Shown piece after piece: positions 1 to 4,451 of a DNA stretch of 10,343 nt. The stretch lies in contig JAHWHC010000048.1 of NCBI GenBank assembly GCA_019323555.1, positions 1 to 10,343 on the forward strand, written 5' to 3'. The translations under genes were made by a program, and so were the position numbers. The notes under the pieces were generated by a model that saw only the letters and a program-made list of their open reading frames with translations, was not told the origin of the DNA and did no database searches. The stretch comes from Candidatus Woesearchaeota archaeon (lineage in GTDB: Archaea > Nanobdellota > Nanobdellia > Woesearchaeales > ARS49). Numbering within the stretch: position 1 is the stretch's first letter; every line of letters starts with the position of its first letter.

Positions 1-95
1 TAGCGCAGGTCGCACTACGAGTACGACCTGCTAAAGCGGTGTCGACTACGCACCGGCGTAGTTTAAAGAAAACCAGGCGGCCCCTACTTGGCTGC
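1..95. other. GC-rich inverted-repeat tract at window edge
   Basis: No gene is supported here. The tract is dense in inverted repeats. Positions 5-15 and 21-31 form an 11-bp stem around a 5-base loop (16-20). The one imperfect pair is C.A in a plus-strand transcript but a G.U wobble in a minus-strand transcript, so the fold is better as leftward RNA. Positions 37-41/51-55 (CGGTG/CACCG) and 45-50/57-62 (ACTACG/CGTAGT) form two further stems that exclude each other because they share 51-55. ACTACG occurs in both hairpins. This could be the edge of a structured RNA, a replication or recombination site, or the tail of a gene left of the window. Confidence 0.35.
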
Positions 96-326
96 TCAGG
101 AAGGGCGGGACTCGCACCCAAGGAGAGACAGAGGTGCAAGCTCAGGCGCCGCAGACTCTGCAGTCGCGCTGCCTTTATTGCCGTCTTTAGACTCTGCCTC
201 CGATGCAGGGGAAACTTGATCACCAGGCCCAATCCACGCGGTATCCGGCTTTTTTTGCCGCCTGCCTCTGGGATGCCTTCTGCCTGGGAACCCCTGCATG
301 TCCGGTGCGAAGATCTGCCAGGGCAT
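96..326 (-). CDS. hypothetical protein, low-complexity C-terminus (weak call)
   Basis: Frame of 76 codons from an ATG at 326 to TGA at 96-98. The first ~35 residues are Arg/Lys/Pro rich with several Gly; residues ~40-65 are an Ala/Ser/Glu-rich low-complexity stretch such as a linker. No domain is recognised. The ATG lies two bases after the stop of the preceding small frame (329-472), which would allow translational coupling, but there is no Shine-Dalgarno site at proper spacing. The same frame is open upstream to a GTG at 386. The block is clearly richer in G+C than the neighbouring ATPase gene, and in such sequence open frames arise by chance on both strands. It may be non-coding or a decayed gene. 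Confidence 0.25.
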   Translation of the reverse strand: MPWQIFAPDMQGFPGRRHPRGRRQKKPDTAWIGPGDQVSPASEAESKDGNKGSATAESAAPELAPLSLLGCESRPS

Positions 327-328
327 CC

Positions 329-472
329 TCAGGCGGGCCAAACGGAACCGCGATGCCAAGGTCTTAGGATCTCCTGCACGAAGCACCCGTCTTTCAGGGC
401 CGCCTGGTCATTCCGTATGATTTCCGGCGTTTTCCGCCAGTAGTTTATATAGAACTCGAAAACACGTTGCAT
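329..472 (-). CDS. small hypothetical protein downstream of the 71-bp element (weak call)
   Basis: A 47-residue frame, starting MQRVFEFYINYWRKTPEIIR, from an ATG at 472 to TGA at 329-331. Its N-terminal half has a natural amino-acid mix (aromatic, charged, a TPEIIRND stretch) faintly reminiscent of the YWR-x-NPE opening of some phage terminase large subunits. That is an impression, not an assignment. The ATG falls exactly at the downstream edge of the 71-bp element (473-543) when read leftward. There is no Shine-Dalgarno site and no TATA box at -25. A TATATAAA motif lies inside the frame (444-451), which would suit a promoter further downstream instead. A frameshifted continuation into the 96-326 frame is possible, so this could be a broken gene. 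Confidence 0.28.
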   Translation of the reverse strand: MQRVFEFYINYWRKTPEIIRNDQAALKDGCFVQEILRPWHRGSVWPA

Positions 473-543
473 TATACTCTACAAGAAAAAGGTAGGTTTT
501 CCGCATTCCCCCCATTTCTCGTCGAGAAATGCCTCGCATTTTC
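473..543. repeat. 71-bp direct repeat, copy A
   Basis: Aligns without gaps to 4514-4584 with 56 of 71 identical positions, including an unbroken core of 26 identical bases (492-517 here). It lies between the 3' end of the ATPase gene (stop at 542-544) and the GC-rich left block. In this copy 513-521 and 523-531 form a 9-bp inverted repeat (CATTTCTCG / CGAGAAATG) directly after the C-run of the core. A TTTATATA motif sits at 444-451 on the plus side. It could be an attachment-site-like boundary, a shared regulatory element for two leftward transcription units, or the body of a short rightward RNA. Confidence 0.75.
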
Positions 544-2299
544 AGGCTTTGTCTATGGCTTTCTGTCCCAAGGCAGTTAGGTGGATAGTTTTCTTCCAGC
601 CTTTCCTGTCTTTGGTCTCAACCACGTTTACAAAGCCAAAGCCTTCAAGTTCCTGCTTGAGCTCATTCCCTTTGCGGGCTGAGAGCTTCAGGGACTCGTA
701 GACCTTTGCGACACCCATTCCAGGGTGTTTATACACAAACTTTAGAAAGTTGTGTTGCGTTTTTGCGATTTTATATGAACGGGATATTGGTTGTAAAGCT
801 GGGTCAGAAGAATCACCTGTTGTCTTCACCCCAGACATCTTGCATATTGTATCAACCTTAGATAATTGTTTCTTCAGGTTGTTTATGTCGCATCTTTCCT
901 TGAATACTCTTAGGGATTTATCTTCCTTTATAATATTTTTCATTTTTTGTGATAATTCTTTATCACTGACTTGTTGTTTCTTTATCTTGGATAAAGGCAC
1001 TGCTATCTCAAATGGTGCAAAGTGTCTCTCTGCTAGTTTTACTATTGCAGCTCCTACTGGAAGCATTGTGAAGTAGTTTCTGTTGTCTCTTATCTGCATC
1101 AGTCCAGATATGCAGTCTACGTCCTGCGGCAGCATCTGCTGGAATGCTATGTTGCATGCGCTGTTTCCTGCCACTACATCGCTTAATTTGGATATGTGTT
1201 GATCCAAACAAATAAGGCTGATTCCATACTCTCTTATCTCTCTGTAGATCATCTCTGTCACGCTTTCTTTCATGAATTTTGCTTTGTCTTTCAAGAATAT
1301 GTTGTGTGCTTCATCCACTAGTATTGCGCTCCTGAAGTCTTCTGTTCTTGGTTCGTCGCTTGCTTTCTTGAACTTGTAGATGTAGGTAAGTATGTATTCG
1401 CAGAAGAATTTTTTCTCTGCAGTGCTTAGGGAATTTAATTCAAATATGATTCTTTTGTTCAATAGATCCTCTACTTTTAGTGAGTGCCTGTTTTTGCAGT
1501 TTATTGCCTCCCCAAAATGCCCGAACGTGAGGGCATGGGCTATTCTTAGTGCTGATGTTATCCATTCAGAGTCTCTGCCTTTTTTGCCCTTCATGTCTGC
1601 TTCCATCTCTTCTAGTCTGTCTTTTATCTGGTACCAGGTTGGGTAGTTTTTGCTGCCGTTGTATACTCCGAAGTCCCTGAATGCTTTGTCTACTGTCTCT
1701 GATAATATCTTGTGGACTCCGTAGCTTGCAAAGAAGCTCTCTGTAATCAGGTCACATAGCAGGCCAACCCACTCTTTTGGGTCTACTCCTTCTGGCGGCT
1801 GGTTGATGTTTATCCTGAATAAGTTGCTCACATTTGCATTGCCTACTGTGAAGCAGAGCATGTTCTTGTCTAGTTTTAGAAGCGGCCTGAAGCTTTTTTT
1901 CCAGTCAAATACTATCACTGGTTTTTTCTTTTTGATGAAATCTTCTAATAACACGAATGCAAGGTTGGTCTTTCCTGATCCGCTCATCCCTGAGATGCAT
2001 AAGTGCCTGATGAAGTCTTGCTCTCTTAGGCAGAATTGTTTGAATTCCTTGTCAGCATATTTTATTGTTCCTAGTTCATATGGCCCGTCCAGGTTTTCTG
2101 GCGGCAGTAGAAGTACTTTTTCGTCCAGGAGAGATGTGTTTAGTTTTTTCTCAAATAGCGCGTGAAGTGCTTTCTCTATTTCCTGTCTTGTCTCCCGGTC
2201 ATCAGATAATTTATACCGCAGGTAGATTGCCTCTATCTTCTTGCCCATTACAGGCTTTAGTTTCTTGCATATCTCCTCTACTGTTAGCGCTCTGAGCAT
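542..2299 (-). CDS. HerA/FtsK-superfamily ATPase with C-terminal winged helix
   Basis: 585-residue P-loop motor ATPase, probably a ring-forming DNA or protein pump/translocase. Walker A is GMSGSGKTN at residues 104-112, followed by a hydrophobic strand ending FDW (131-133). Walker B is ILVDEAH (326-332), and LDQH at 365-368 matches the polar sensor position of HerA/VirB4-like proteins. Residues ~505-583 form a predicted winged helix-turn-helix (a VAKVYESL-type recognition region, then a basic wing and TALGQKAI), implying DNA binding. No transmembrane segment or signal peptide is apparent. The ATG follows the upstream gene by one base and has GAGG six bases before it, so the two are co-transcribed. 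Family knowledge: HerA-type ATPases act in end resection, conjugation or Ced DNA import, and virion packaging. Which applies cannot be decided here, but adjacency to the mini-protein operon favours a membrane-associated machine. It lacks the HerA-NurA pairing expected for repair. Confidence 0.88.
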   Translation of the reverse strand: MLRALTVEEICKKLKPVMGKKIEAIYLRYKLSDDRETRQEIEKALHALFEKKLNTSLLDEKVLLLPPENLDGPYELGTIKYADKEFKQFCLREQDFIRHLCISGMSGSGKTNLAFVLLEDFIKKKKPVIVFDWKKSFRPLLKLDKNMLCFTVGNANVSNLFRININQPPEGVDPKEWVGLLCDLITESFFASYGVHKILSETVDKAFRDFGVYNGSKNYPTWYQIKDRLEEMEADMKGKKGRDSEWITSALRIAHALTFGHFGEAINCKNRHSLKVEDLLNKRIIFELNSLSTAEKKFFCEYILTYIYKFKKASDEPRTEDFRSAILVDEAHNIFLKDKAKFMKESVTEMIYREIREYGISLICLDQHISKLSDVVAGNSACNIAFQQMLPQDVDCISGLMQIRDNRNYFTMLPVGAAIVKLAERHFAPFEIAVPLSKIKKQQVSDKELSQKMKNIIKEDKSLRVFKERCDINNLKKQLSKVDTICKMSGVKTTGDSSDPALQPISRSYKIAKTQHNFLKFVYKHPGMGVAKVYESLKLSARKGNELKQELEGFGFVNVVETKDRKGWKKTIHLTALGQKAIDKA

Positions 2300-2300
2300 T

Positions 2301-2735
2301 TTATTCCTCTAGTAGTTCTGACATGAGCAGGGTCTTGCTCTCTGTCTCCTTGAATTCTTTTAGCCTGTCTCTCAGTTCTTTCTTTAGTATCGCGATGTCT
2401 TTCCACTTGTCTATTTTCTCTTTTATCTTGAACTGTTCAATATCTACCTGTTTCTGTCGTATTCTTGCTTTCTCCTGCTCCTCTATGTCAGAGCTGGATA
2501 ACAGCATGTTGCTTAACTGCAGTTTTATCTTGTCCATCTCGTCTAGTATCTGCAGGTGAAGCTGCTCTCTTAGAATGATCTGTTCCTGTATGTCGCTCAC
2601 AGATTCTTTTGTTAAGCTTACCTTGTTTTGCTGAAGGTCGTTCAACAGTTCTGAGACCTCTTTCTTCCTGCTTAAGGAAGGTACTTTTATCTGGTCTATT
2701 GAAAATTTAGATTTTGTCTTTGCCATCTTCCACAC
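2301..2735 (-). CDS. coiled-coil protein paired with the ATPase
   Basis: About 141-144 residues. After a short basic N-terminus (MAKTKSKFSIDQIKVPSLSR) almost the whole protein (residues ~20-144) is a charged, Leu/Ile-periodic helix rich in Lys, Glu and Gln, with no Cys and no membrane segment; it is very likely a long coiled coil. No family is recognised. The stop codon is one base before the ATPase start, so the two form a tight pair, and the protein is plausibly an adaptor or stalk for that ATPase. The start could be a GTG at 2735 (GGGG four bases upstream) or the ATG at 2726 (no good ribosome site). I give the GTG form. The pair has its own TATA box at 2787-2795 and is separated from the mini-protein operon upstream by a terminator. 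Confidence 0.75.
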   Translation of the reverse strand: MWKMAKTKSKFSIDQIKVPSLSRKKEVSELLNDLQQNKVSLTKESVSDIQEQIILREQLHLQILDEMDKIKLQLSNMLLSSSDIEEQEKARIRQKQVDIEQFKIKEKIDKWKDIAILKKELRDRLKEFKETESKTLLMSELLEE

Positions 2736-2786
2736 GTTTCCCCGGGTCTTCCCACGCTTTCCACTTTTAGGGGTAATTGGGCGAGT

Positions 2787-2795
2787 TATTTAAAT
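2787..2795 (-). promoter_or_regulatory. TATA box of the coiled-coil/ATPase operon
   Basis: Read leftward the motif is TTTAAATAA. It places the transcription start near 2765 and leaves a leader of about 30-40 nt before the GTG (2735) or ATG (2726). Confidence 0.55.
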
Positions 2796-2803
2796 CTTTT
2801 TAT

Positions 2804-2819
2804 TCTTCTATATAGAAGA
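2804..2819. promoter_or_regulatory. perfect 16-bp palindrome upstream of the TATA box
   Basis: TCTTCTATATAGAAGA is perfectly self-complementary. It lies eight bases upstream of the TATA box (2787-2795) and just beyond the terminator of the preceding operon. This is the usual position for a homodimeric regulator or activator site or a BRE-overlapping element. It contains TATATA itself, so it could be an alternative TATA box. Confidence 0.5.
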
Positions 2820-2827
2820 TAATTAAC

Positions 2828-2868
2828 AAAAAAAAGGAGGAGACCCCGGGTTTTTTGTCTCCTCCTTT
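2828..2868 (-). terminator. hairpin plus T-tract terminator of the mini-protein operon
   Basis: Positions 2833-2844 and 2857-2868 form a perfect 12-bp stem (arms AAAGGAGGAGAC / GTCTCCTCCTTT in plus orientation) with a 12-base loop. Read leftward it is followed by eight T residues (2828-2835, partly inside the stem). It starts seven bases after the stop codon of the last gene. Archaeal termination needs mainly the T-tract; a stem this strong looks more like a bacterial or viral design. One arm is an exact complement of the AAAGGAGG ribosome sites repeated through the operon. Confidence 0.8.
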
Positions 2869-2874
2869 AAACGG

Positions 2875-3033
2875 TTAGTGGACGCCGATGAAGTAACGCC
2901 CGCTCTTGGTCTTGCGGTTGCGCGTCTTCAGCCGCCTGCCTCCGTTGACGAACTTCTGCCTCCTTCGGTCGTCCACAGGGCCTTCCTCTTTGTTGACTTC
3001 TTCTTGGCCCTTACCGTTTTTCGCGTTCCTCAT
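2875..3033 (-). CDS. small basic protein, last gene of the mini-protein operon
   Basis: 52 residues from an ATG at 3033 with GGAAAGGAG four bases upstream. Unlike the other nine products it has no hydrophobic helix. The N-terminal half mixes Lys/Asn/Glu. Residues ~23-47 are strongly basic (RRRQK, GGRRLKTRNRKTKSGR), then it ends YFIGVH. A nucleic-acid-binding or condensing role is a reasonable inference from charge alone; in a virus-like particle such a protein could coat DNA. No family is recognised. The same frame is open upstream to 3198, but that extension overlaps the preceding gene out of frame and is rich in Arg and Cys, so the start with the ribosome site is preferred. The terminator at 2828-2868 follows immediately. 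Confidence 0.65.
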   Translation of the reverse strand: MRNAKNGKGQEEVNKEEGPVDDRRRQKFVNGGRRLKTRNRKTKSGRYFIGVH

Positions 3034-3074
3034 TTGTCTCCTTTCCACTTTTTCTGCGTTGACTCCCCGCCAAG

Positions 3075-3194
3075 TTACCCTCCTGCGAACAATGCAACCA
3101 CCATCGCCATCATACACAATATGACAGCGAACAATGCTGCCCCCAGCATCTCTTTCACAGGTGATTTCTTTGGCGGTGCTCTCTGCTCTTCCAA
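3075..3194 (-). CDS. single-helix membrane mini-protein (TTG start)
   Basis: 39 residues from a TTG at 3194, six bases after AAAGGAGG. This is the same spacing and the same TTG-GAA opening used by two other genes of the operon. N-terminus MEEQRAPPKKSPVKEM is polar with prolines and lysines. Residues ~17-37 form one Ala/Met/Val/Leu-rich helix ending in AGG. The lysines before the helix suggest, by the positive-inside rule, an N-in/C-out orientation. The frame is open upstream to an ATG at 3317, giving an 80-residue form that would overlap the preceding gene in another frame. The short form is preferred because of its ribosome site and normal composition. No family is recognised. Confidence 0.62.
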   Translation of the reverse strand: MEEQRAPPKKSPVKEMLGAALFAVILCMMAMVVALFAGG

Positions 3195-3208
3195 GCATTC
3201 CCTCCTTT

Positions 3209-3298
3209 CTAAGCGCGTATCTCGACCCAAAGGTAGTATGCGCTCAATGCAAGTATCCAGACGCCGCCTACCATACCAAAAAGAATAATGCCTGCCAT
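3209..3298 (-). CDS. 29-residue single-helix membrane mini-protein
   Basis: ATG at 3298 with AAAGGGGG five bases upstream; stop at 3209-3211, 14 bases before the next start. Almost the entire product is one hydrophobic helix (residues ~3-24, with a GMVGG glycine cluster that could pack against another helix) and a short tail, WVEIRA. It is too short for any family assignment. The support is the ribosome site, spacing and the pattern shared with its neighbours. Confidence 0.55.
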   Translation of the reverse strand: MAGIILFGMVGGVWILALSAYYLWVEIRA

Positions 3299-3304
3299 CT
3301 TGTC

Positions 3305-3342
3305 CCCCTTTCGGCATCACCCCCTTTCCTCTAGTCGTCGAA
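3305..3342 (-). repeat. intergenic repeat unit, copy 2 (double ribosome site)
   Basis: Read leftward this is GACGACTAGAGGAAAGG, then GGGTGATGC, then a second GAAAGGGGG before the next gene. It closely matches 3402-3437, so two neighbouring genes end with the same Asp-Asp-stop sequence and share the same spacer with two Shine-Dalgarno sites separated by a short ATG. This is the trace of a local duplication of a gene-plus-spacer unit, or of a lost gene between the two ribosome sites. Confidence 0.65.
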
Positions 3343-3393
3343 TATGATCCAGTAGAGAAGTACTATTATGATTATCCAGAAAAACCAGTTCAT
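3331..3393 (-). CDS. 20-residue single-helix membrane micro-protein
   Basis: ATG at 3393, with AAAGGGGGGG ending five bases upstream; stop at 3331-3333. The product is MNWFFWIIIIVLLYWIIFDD: Trp-flanked, continuous hydrophobic residues 3-18 and an Asp-Asp tail, just long enough to span a membrane once. The acidic end matches that of the preceding gene, and the spacer on both sides is a duplicated unit. It could be a complete structural micro-protein or the remains of a larger copy. Very short frames are risky calls; the strong ribosome site and purely transmembrane composition are the support. Confidence 0.5.
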   Translation of the reverse strand: MNWFFWIIIIVLLYWIIFDD

Positions 3394-3401
3394 GATGTCC
3401 C

Positions 3402-3437
3402 CCCCTTTCCTGCATCACCTCCTTTCCTCTAGTCGTC
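3402..3437 (-). repeat. intergenic repeat unit, copy 1 (double ribosome site)
   Basis: Read leftward: GACGACTAGAGGAAAGG, AGGTGATGC, then GGAAAGGGGG. It is nearly identical to the spacer at 3305-3342. The inner ATG (3415) sits only two bases after GGAGG, so it is poorly placed for initiation; it opens a 32-codon frame that overlaps the 20-residue gene out of frame. Confidence 0.65.
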
Positions 3438-3554
3438 GTCATCCGGCTCGAAGTGAACAAACACCCAGAGAAATATTGCCAGGATAATTAGTAGCGGTCC
3501 GAGTAATATTAGTTCCAGTAGGCTCCATTTGTGTTCTTTTGTCGCCGCAGTCAT
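3429..3554 (-). CDS. single-helix membrane mini-protein with acidic tail
   Basis: 41 residues from an ATG at 3554, four bases after AAAGGGGG. Polar N-terminus MTAATKEHKW, one hydrophobic helix at residues ~12-34 (Leu/Ile-rich with a central GP), then HFEPDDDD. The four terminal Asp residues and the Lys/His before the helix suggest, by the positive-inside rule, an N-in/C-out orientation. Such short proteins with one helix and opposite charges at the two ends are typical of filamentous or membrane-containing virion coat proteins, and also of small subunits of membrane machines. No homology is recognised. Confidence 0.68.
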   Translation of the reverse strand: MTAATKEHKWSLLELILLGPLLIILAIFLWVFVHFEPDDDD

Positions 3555-3574
3555 GCCGCCCCCTTTCTCTGCTT

Positions 3575-3712
3575 TTACCTCCCTTCGGTTAGACTTAGTG
3601 TGTGTATGACGTGGATTACCGAGAATAGTGCCAGTAGTATTAGCCCTATGAAGATCGCCGCACGTGCGGTTGTGGCGAAATCTTGTTCCTCTGGAATTTT
3701 GTCCGGCTCCAT
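3575..3712 (-). CDS. single-helix membrane mini-protein with acidic N-terminus
   Basis: 45 residues from an ATG at 3712, with AAAGGAGGGGG ending two bases upstream (GGAGG itself four bases from the ATG). N-terminus MEPDKIPEEQDFATTAR is acidic; one helix at residues ~18-38 (AAIFIGLILLALF, then SVIHVIH with two His near the end); short polar tail ending EGR. Acidic head, helix and weakly basic tail is the charge layout of filamentous phage major coat proteins, though those have a signal peptide and a more basic tail. The stop is 20 bases before the next start. Confidence 0.68.
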   Translation of the reverse strand: MEPDKIPEEQDFATTARAAIFIGLILLALFSVIHVIHTLSLTEGR

Positions 3713-3728
3713 GCCCCCTCCTTTCCCA

Positions 3729-4043
3729 CTAGAGCAGCACCGCCCCGAGAATTATTGCCGGCACGATGAGCACCAGCATGAATGTGAGAGGGCACCCGAT
3801 TGCCCCGATGTGTTCGTCATCTTCCCCAAAGCTTCCTTTGGATTCCTTGAGGAAGATGAAGTACTCCTCCAGTTCCTTCTGGTTCCCTTTTCTTTCCTCG
3901 ATGTCCTTGAGCAAATCCGCCCGAAGTTTCTCGTCCGCAGTCTCCCAGATCTTTGCAAAAGCCGCCCTGGCTTCCTCAGACCAGTCCCCCCAGCCCGCTG
4001 GTTTGTCCTGTTTACTCCCTGGCCACGCTGTTTTTGTTTCCAA
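3729..4043 (-). CDS. tail-anchored protein, largest product of the mini-protein operon
   Basis: 104 residues. Start is a TTG at 4043, six bases after AAAGGAGG and opening TTG-GAA like two other genes here; a GTG at 4049 touches the ribosome site and is less likely. Residues 1-20 are polar with Trp and Pro. Residues ~21-70 are a charged helical segment (WSEEARAAFAKIW, then RADLLKDIEERKGNQKELEE), and residues ~84-104 are a single C-terminal hydrophobic helix ending AVLL*. It is therefore a cytosolic helical domain anchored by its C-terminus. Within the operon it is the best candidate to contact soluble partners such as the coiled-coil protein or the ATPase. No family is recognised. Confidence 0.72.
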   Translation of the reverse strand: METKTAWPGSKQDKPAGWGDWSEEARAAFAKIWETADEKLRADLLKDIEERKGNQKELEEYFIFLKESKGSFGEDDEHIGAIGCPLTFMLVLIVPAIILGAVLL

Positions 4044-4056
4044 GGGCACCCTCCTT

Positions 4057-4182
4057 TCACCGCCGGCACCACGTCAGGTCAAAGACCGTTCGTAGTACTA
4101 GTGCCAGAAAAAAAGCAAGGAATACCGCAAAGTAGGTGTCTGTCGCCGTCCCCCAAATTTTTTCCCAGATTCGGGATATCAT
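4057..4182 (-). CDS. single-helix membrane mini-protein, tandem paralogue (second copy)
   Basis: 41 residues from an ATG at 4182 that overlaps the stop of the preceding gene (ATGA). AAAGGGGGG lies four bases upstream, inside that gene's end. It starts MISRIWEKIWGTATDTY; one helix at residues ~17-32 (FAVFLAFFLALVL), then a polar tail ending WCRR. The W-x-TAT-x-T motif before the helix is shared with the upstream gene, making the two likely tandem duplicates that have diverged strongly at DNA level. The same frame is open upstream to a GTG at 4317, but that extension would cover the real upstream gene out of frame. Confidence 0.7.
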   Translation of the reverse strand: MISRIWEKIWGTATDTYFAVFLAFFLALVLRTVFDLTWCRR

Positions 4183-4310
4183 TGAACCCCCCTTTCGCCC
4201 AGTTGTTTTGCTGTCAGAGCGGTAATCAGCAACACAATAAACAACGCAATCTGTGCAATAGGGAATGTGTGTGTTGCTGTTTTCCACAGCCAGCGTTTCA
4301 CTCTTTCCAA
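4179..4310 (-). CDS. single-helix membrane mini-protein, tandem paralogue (first copy, TTG start)
   Basis: 43 residues from a TTG at 4310, six bases after AAAGGGGG, overlapping the next gene by four bases. N-terminus MERVKRWLWKTATHTFP is basic and probably amphipathic, helix ~18-34 (IAQIALFIVLLITAL), tail KQLGERGVQ. It shares W-x-TAT-x-T and the same layout with the following gene. The TTG start makes it easy to miss; the overlapping frame in another register has no reasonable composition. The overlap implies coupled translation and probably equal amounts of the two products. Confidence 0.66.
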   Translation of the reverse strand: MERVKRWLWKTATHTFPIAQIALFIVLLITALTAKQLGERGVQ

Positions 4311-4328
4311 TGTTCACCCCCTTTCTTC

Positions 4329-4451
4329 CTAGAGCGCCCAGTAAATCACGCTGAATATCACGCCCGCGATGTTCAGGAGTATGATTATAGTGATCACCAA
4401 AAACCAGAAGTCTTTTTGAGCTCTTTTATGAGCCTCTTCAAAGCCCTCCAT
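4329..4451 (-). CDS. single-helix membrane mini-protein, first gene of the operon
   Basis: 40 residues from an ATG at 4451 with AAAGGAGG seven bases upstream. Highly charged N-terminus MEGFEEAHKRAQKDFW, then one long hydrophobic helix at residues ~16-39 (Ile/Leu-rich with a central NIAG) ending WAL. The frame is open upstream to an ATG at 4556, but that start lies inside the 71-bp element, upstream of the TATA box (4491-4500), so the short form is right. Predicted transcription start is near 4470, a leader of about 20 nt. It heads the ten-gene leftward unit. Confidence 0.7.
   Translation of the reverse strand: MEGFEEAHKRAQKDFWFLVITIIILLNIAGVIFSVIYWAL

Noticed and set aside
98..125. T-arm-like stretch on the minus strand suggesting a tRNA
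   Set aside because: The loop lacks the TTC of a T-loop and no matching acceptor 5' strand or anticodon arm with a seven-base loop can be built upstream.
39..443. 134-codon plus-strand open frame in the left block
   Set aside because: Arg/Cys/Pro-rich, no initiation signals, no recognisable domain; more likely a composition artefact than a gene.
542..2299. Assignment of the ATPase as the HerA repair helicase
   Set aside because: No NurA, Mre11 or Rad50 gene is adjacent and the protein has a C-terminal winged helix not typical of repair HerA; only the superfamily is supported.
2875..3198. 107-residue version of the basic protein
   Set aside because: Its first half runs out of frame over the preceding membrane mini-protein; the ATG at 3033 has a clear ribosome site.
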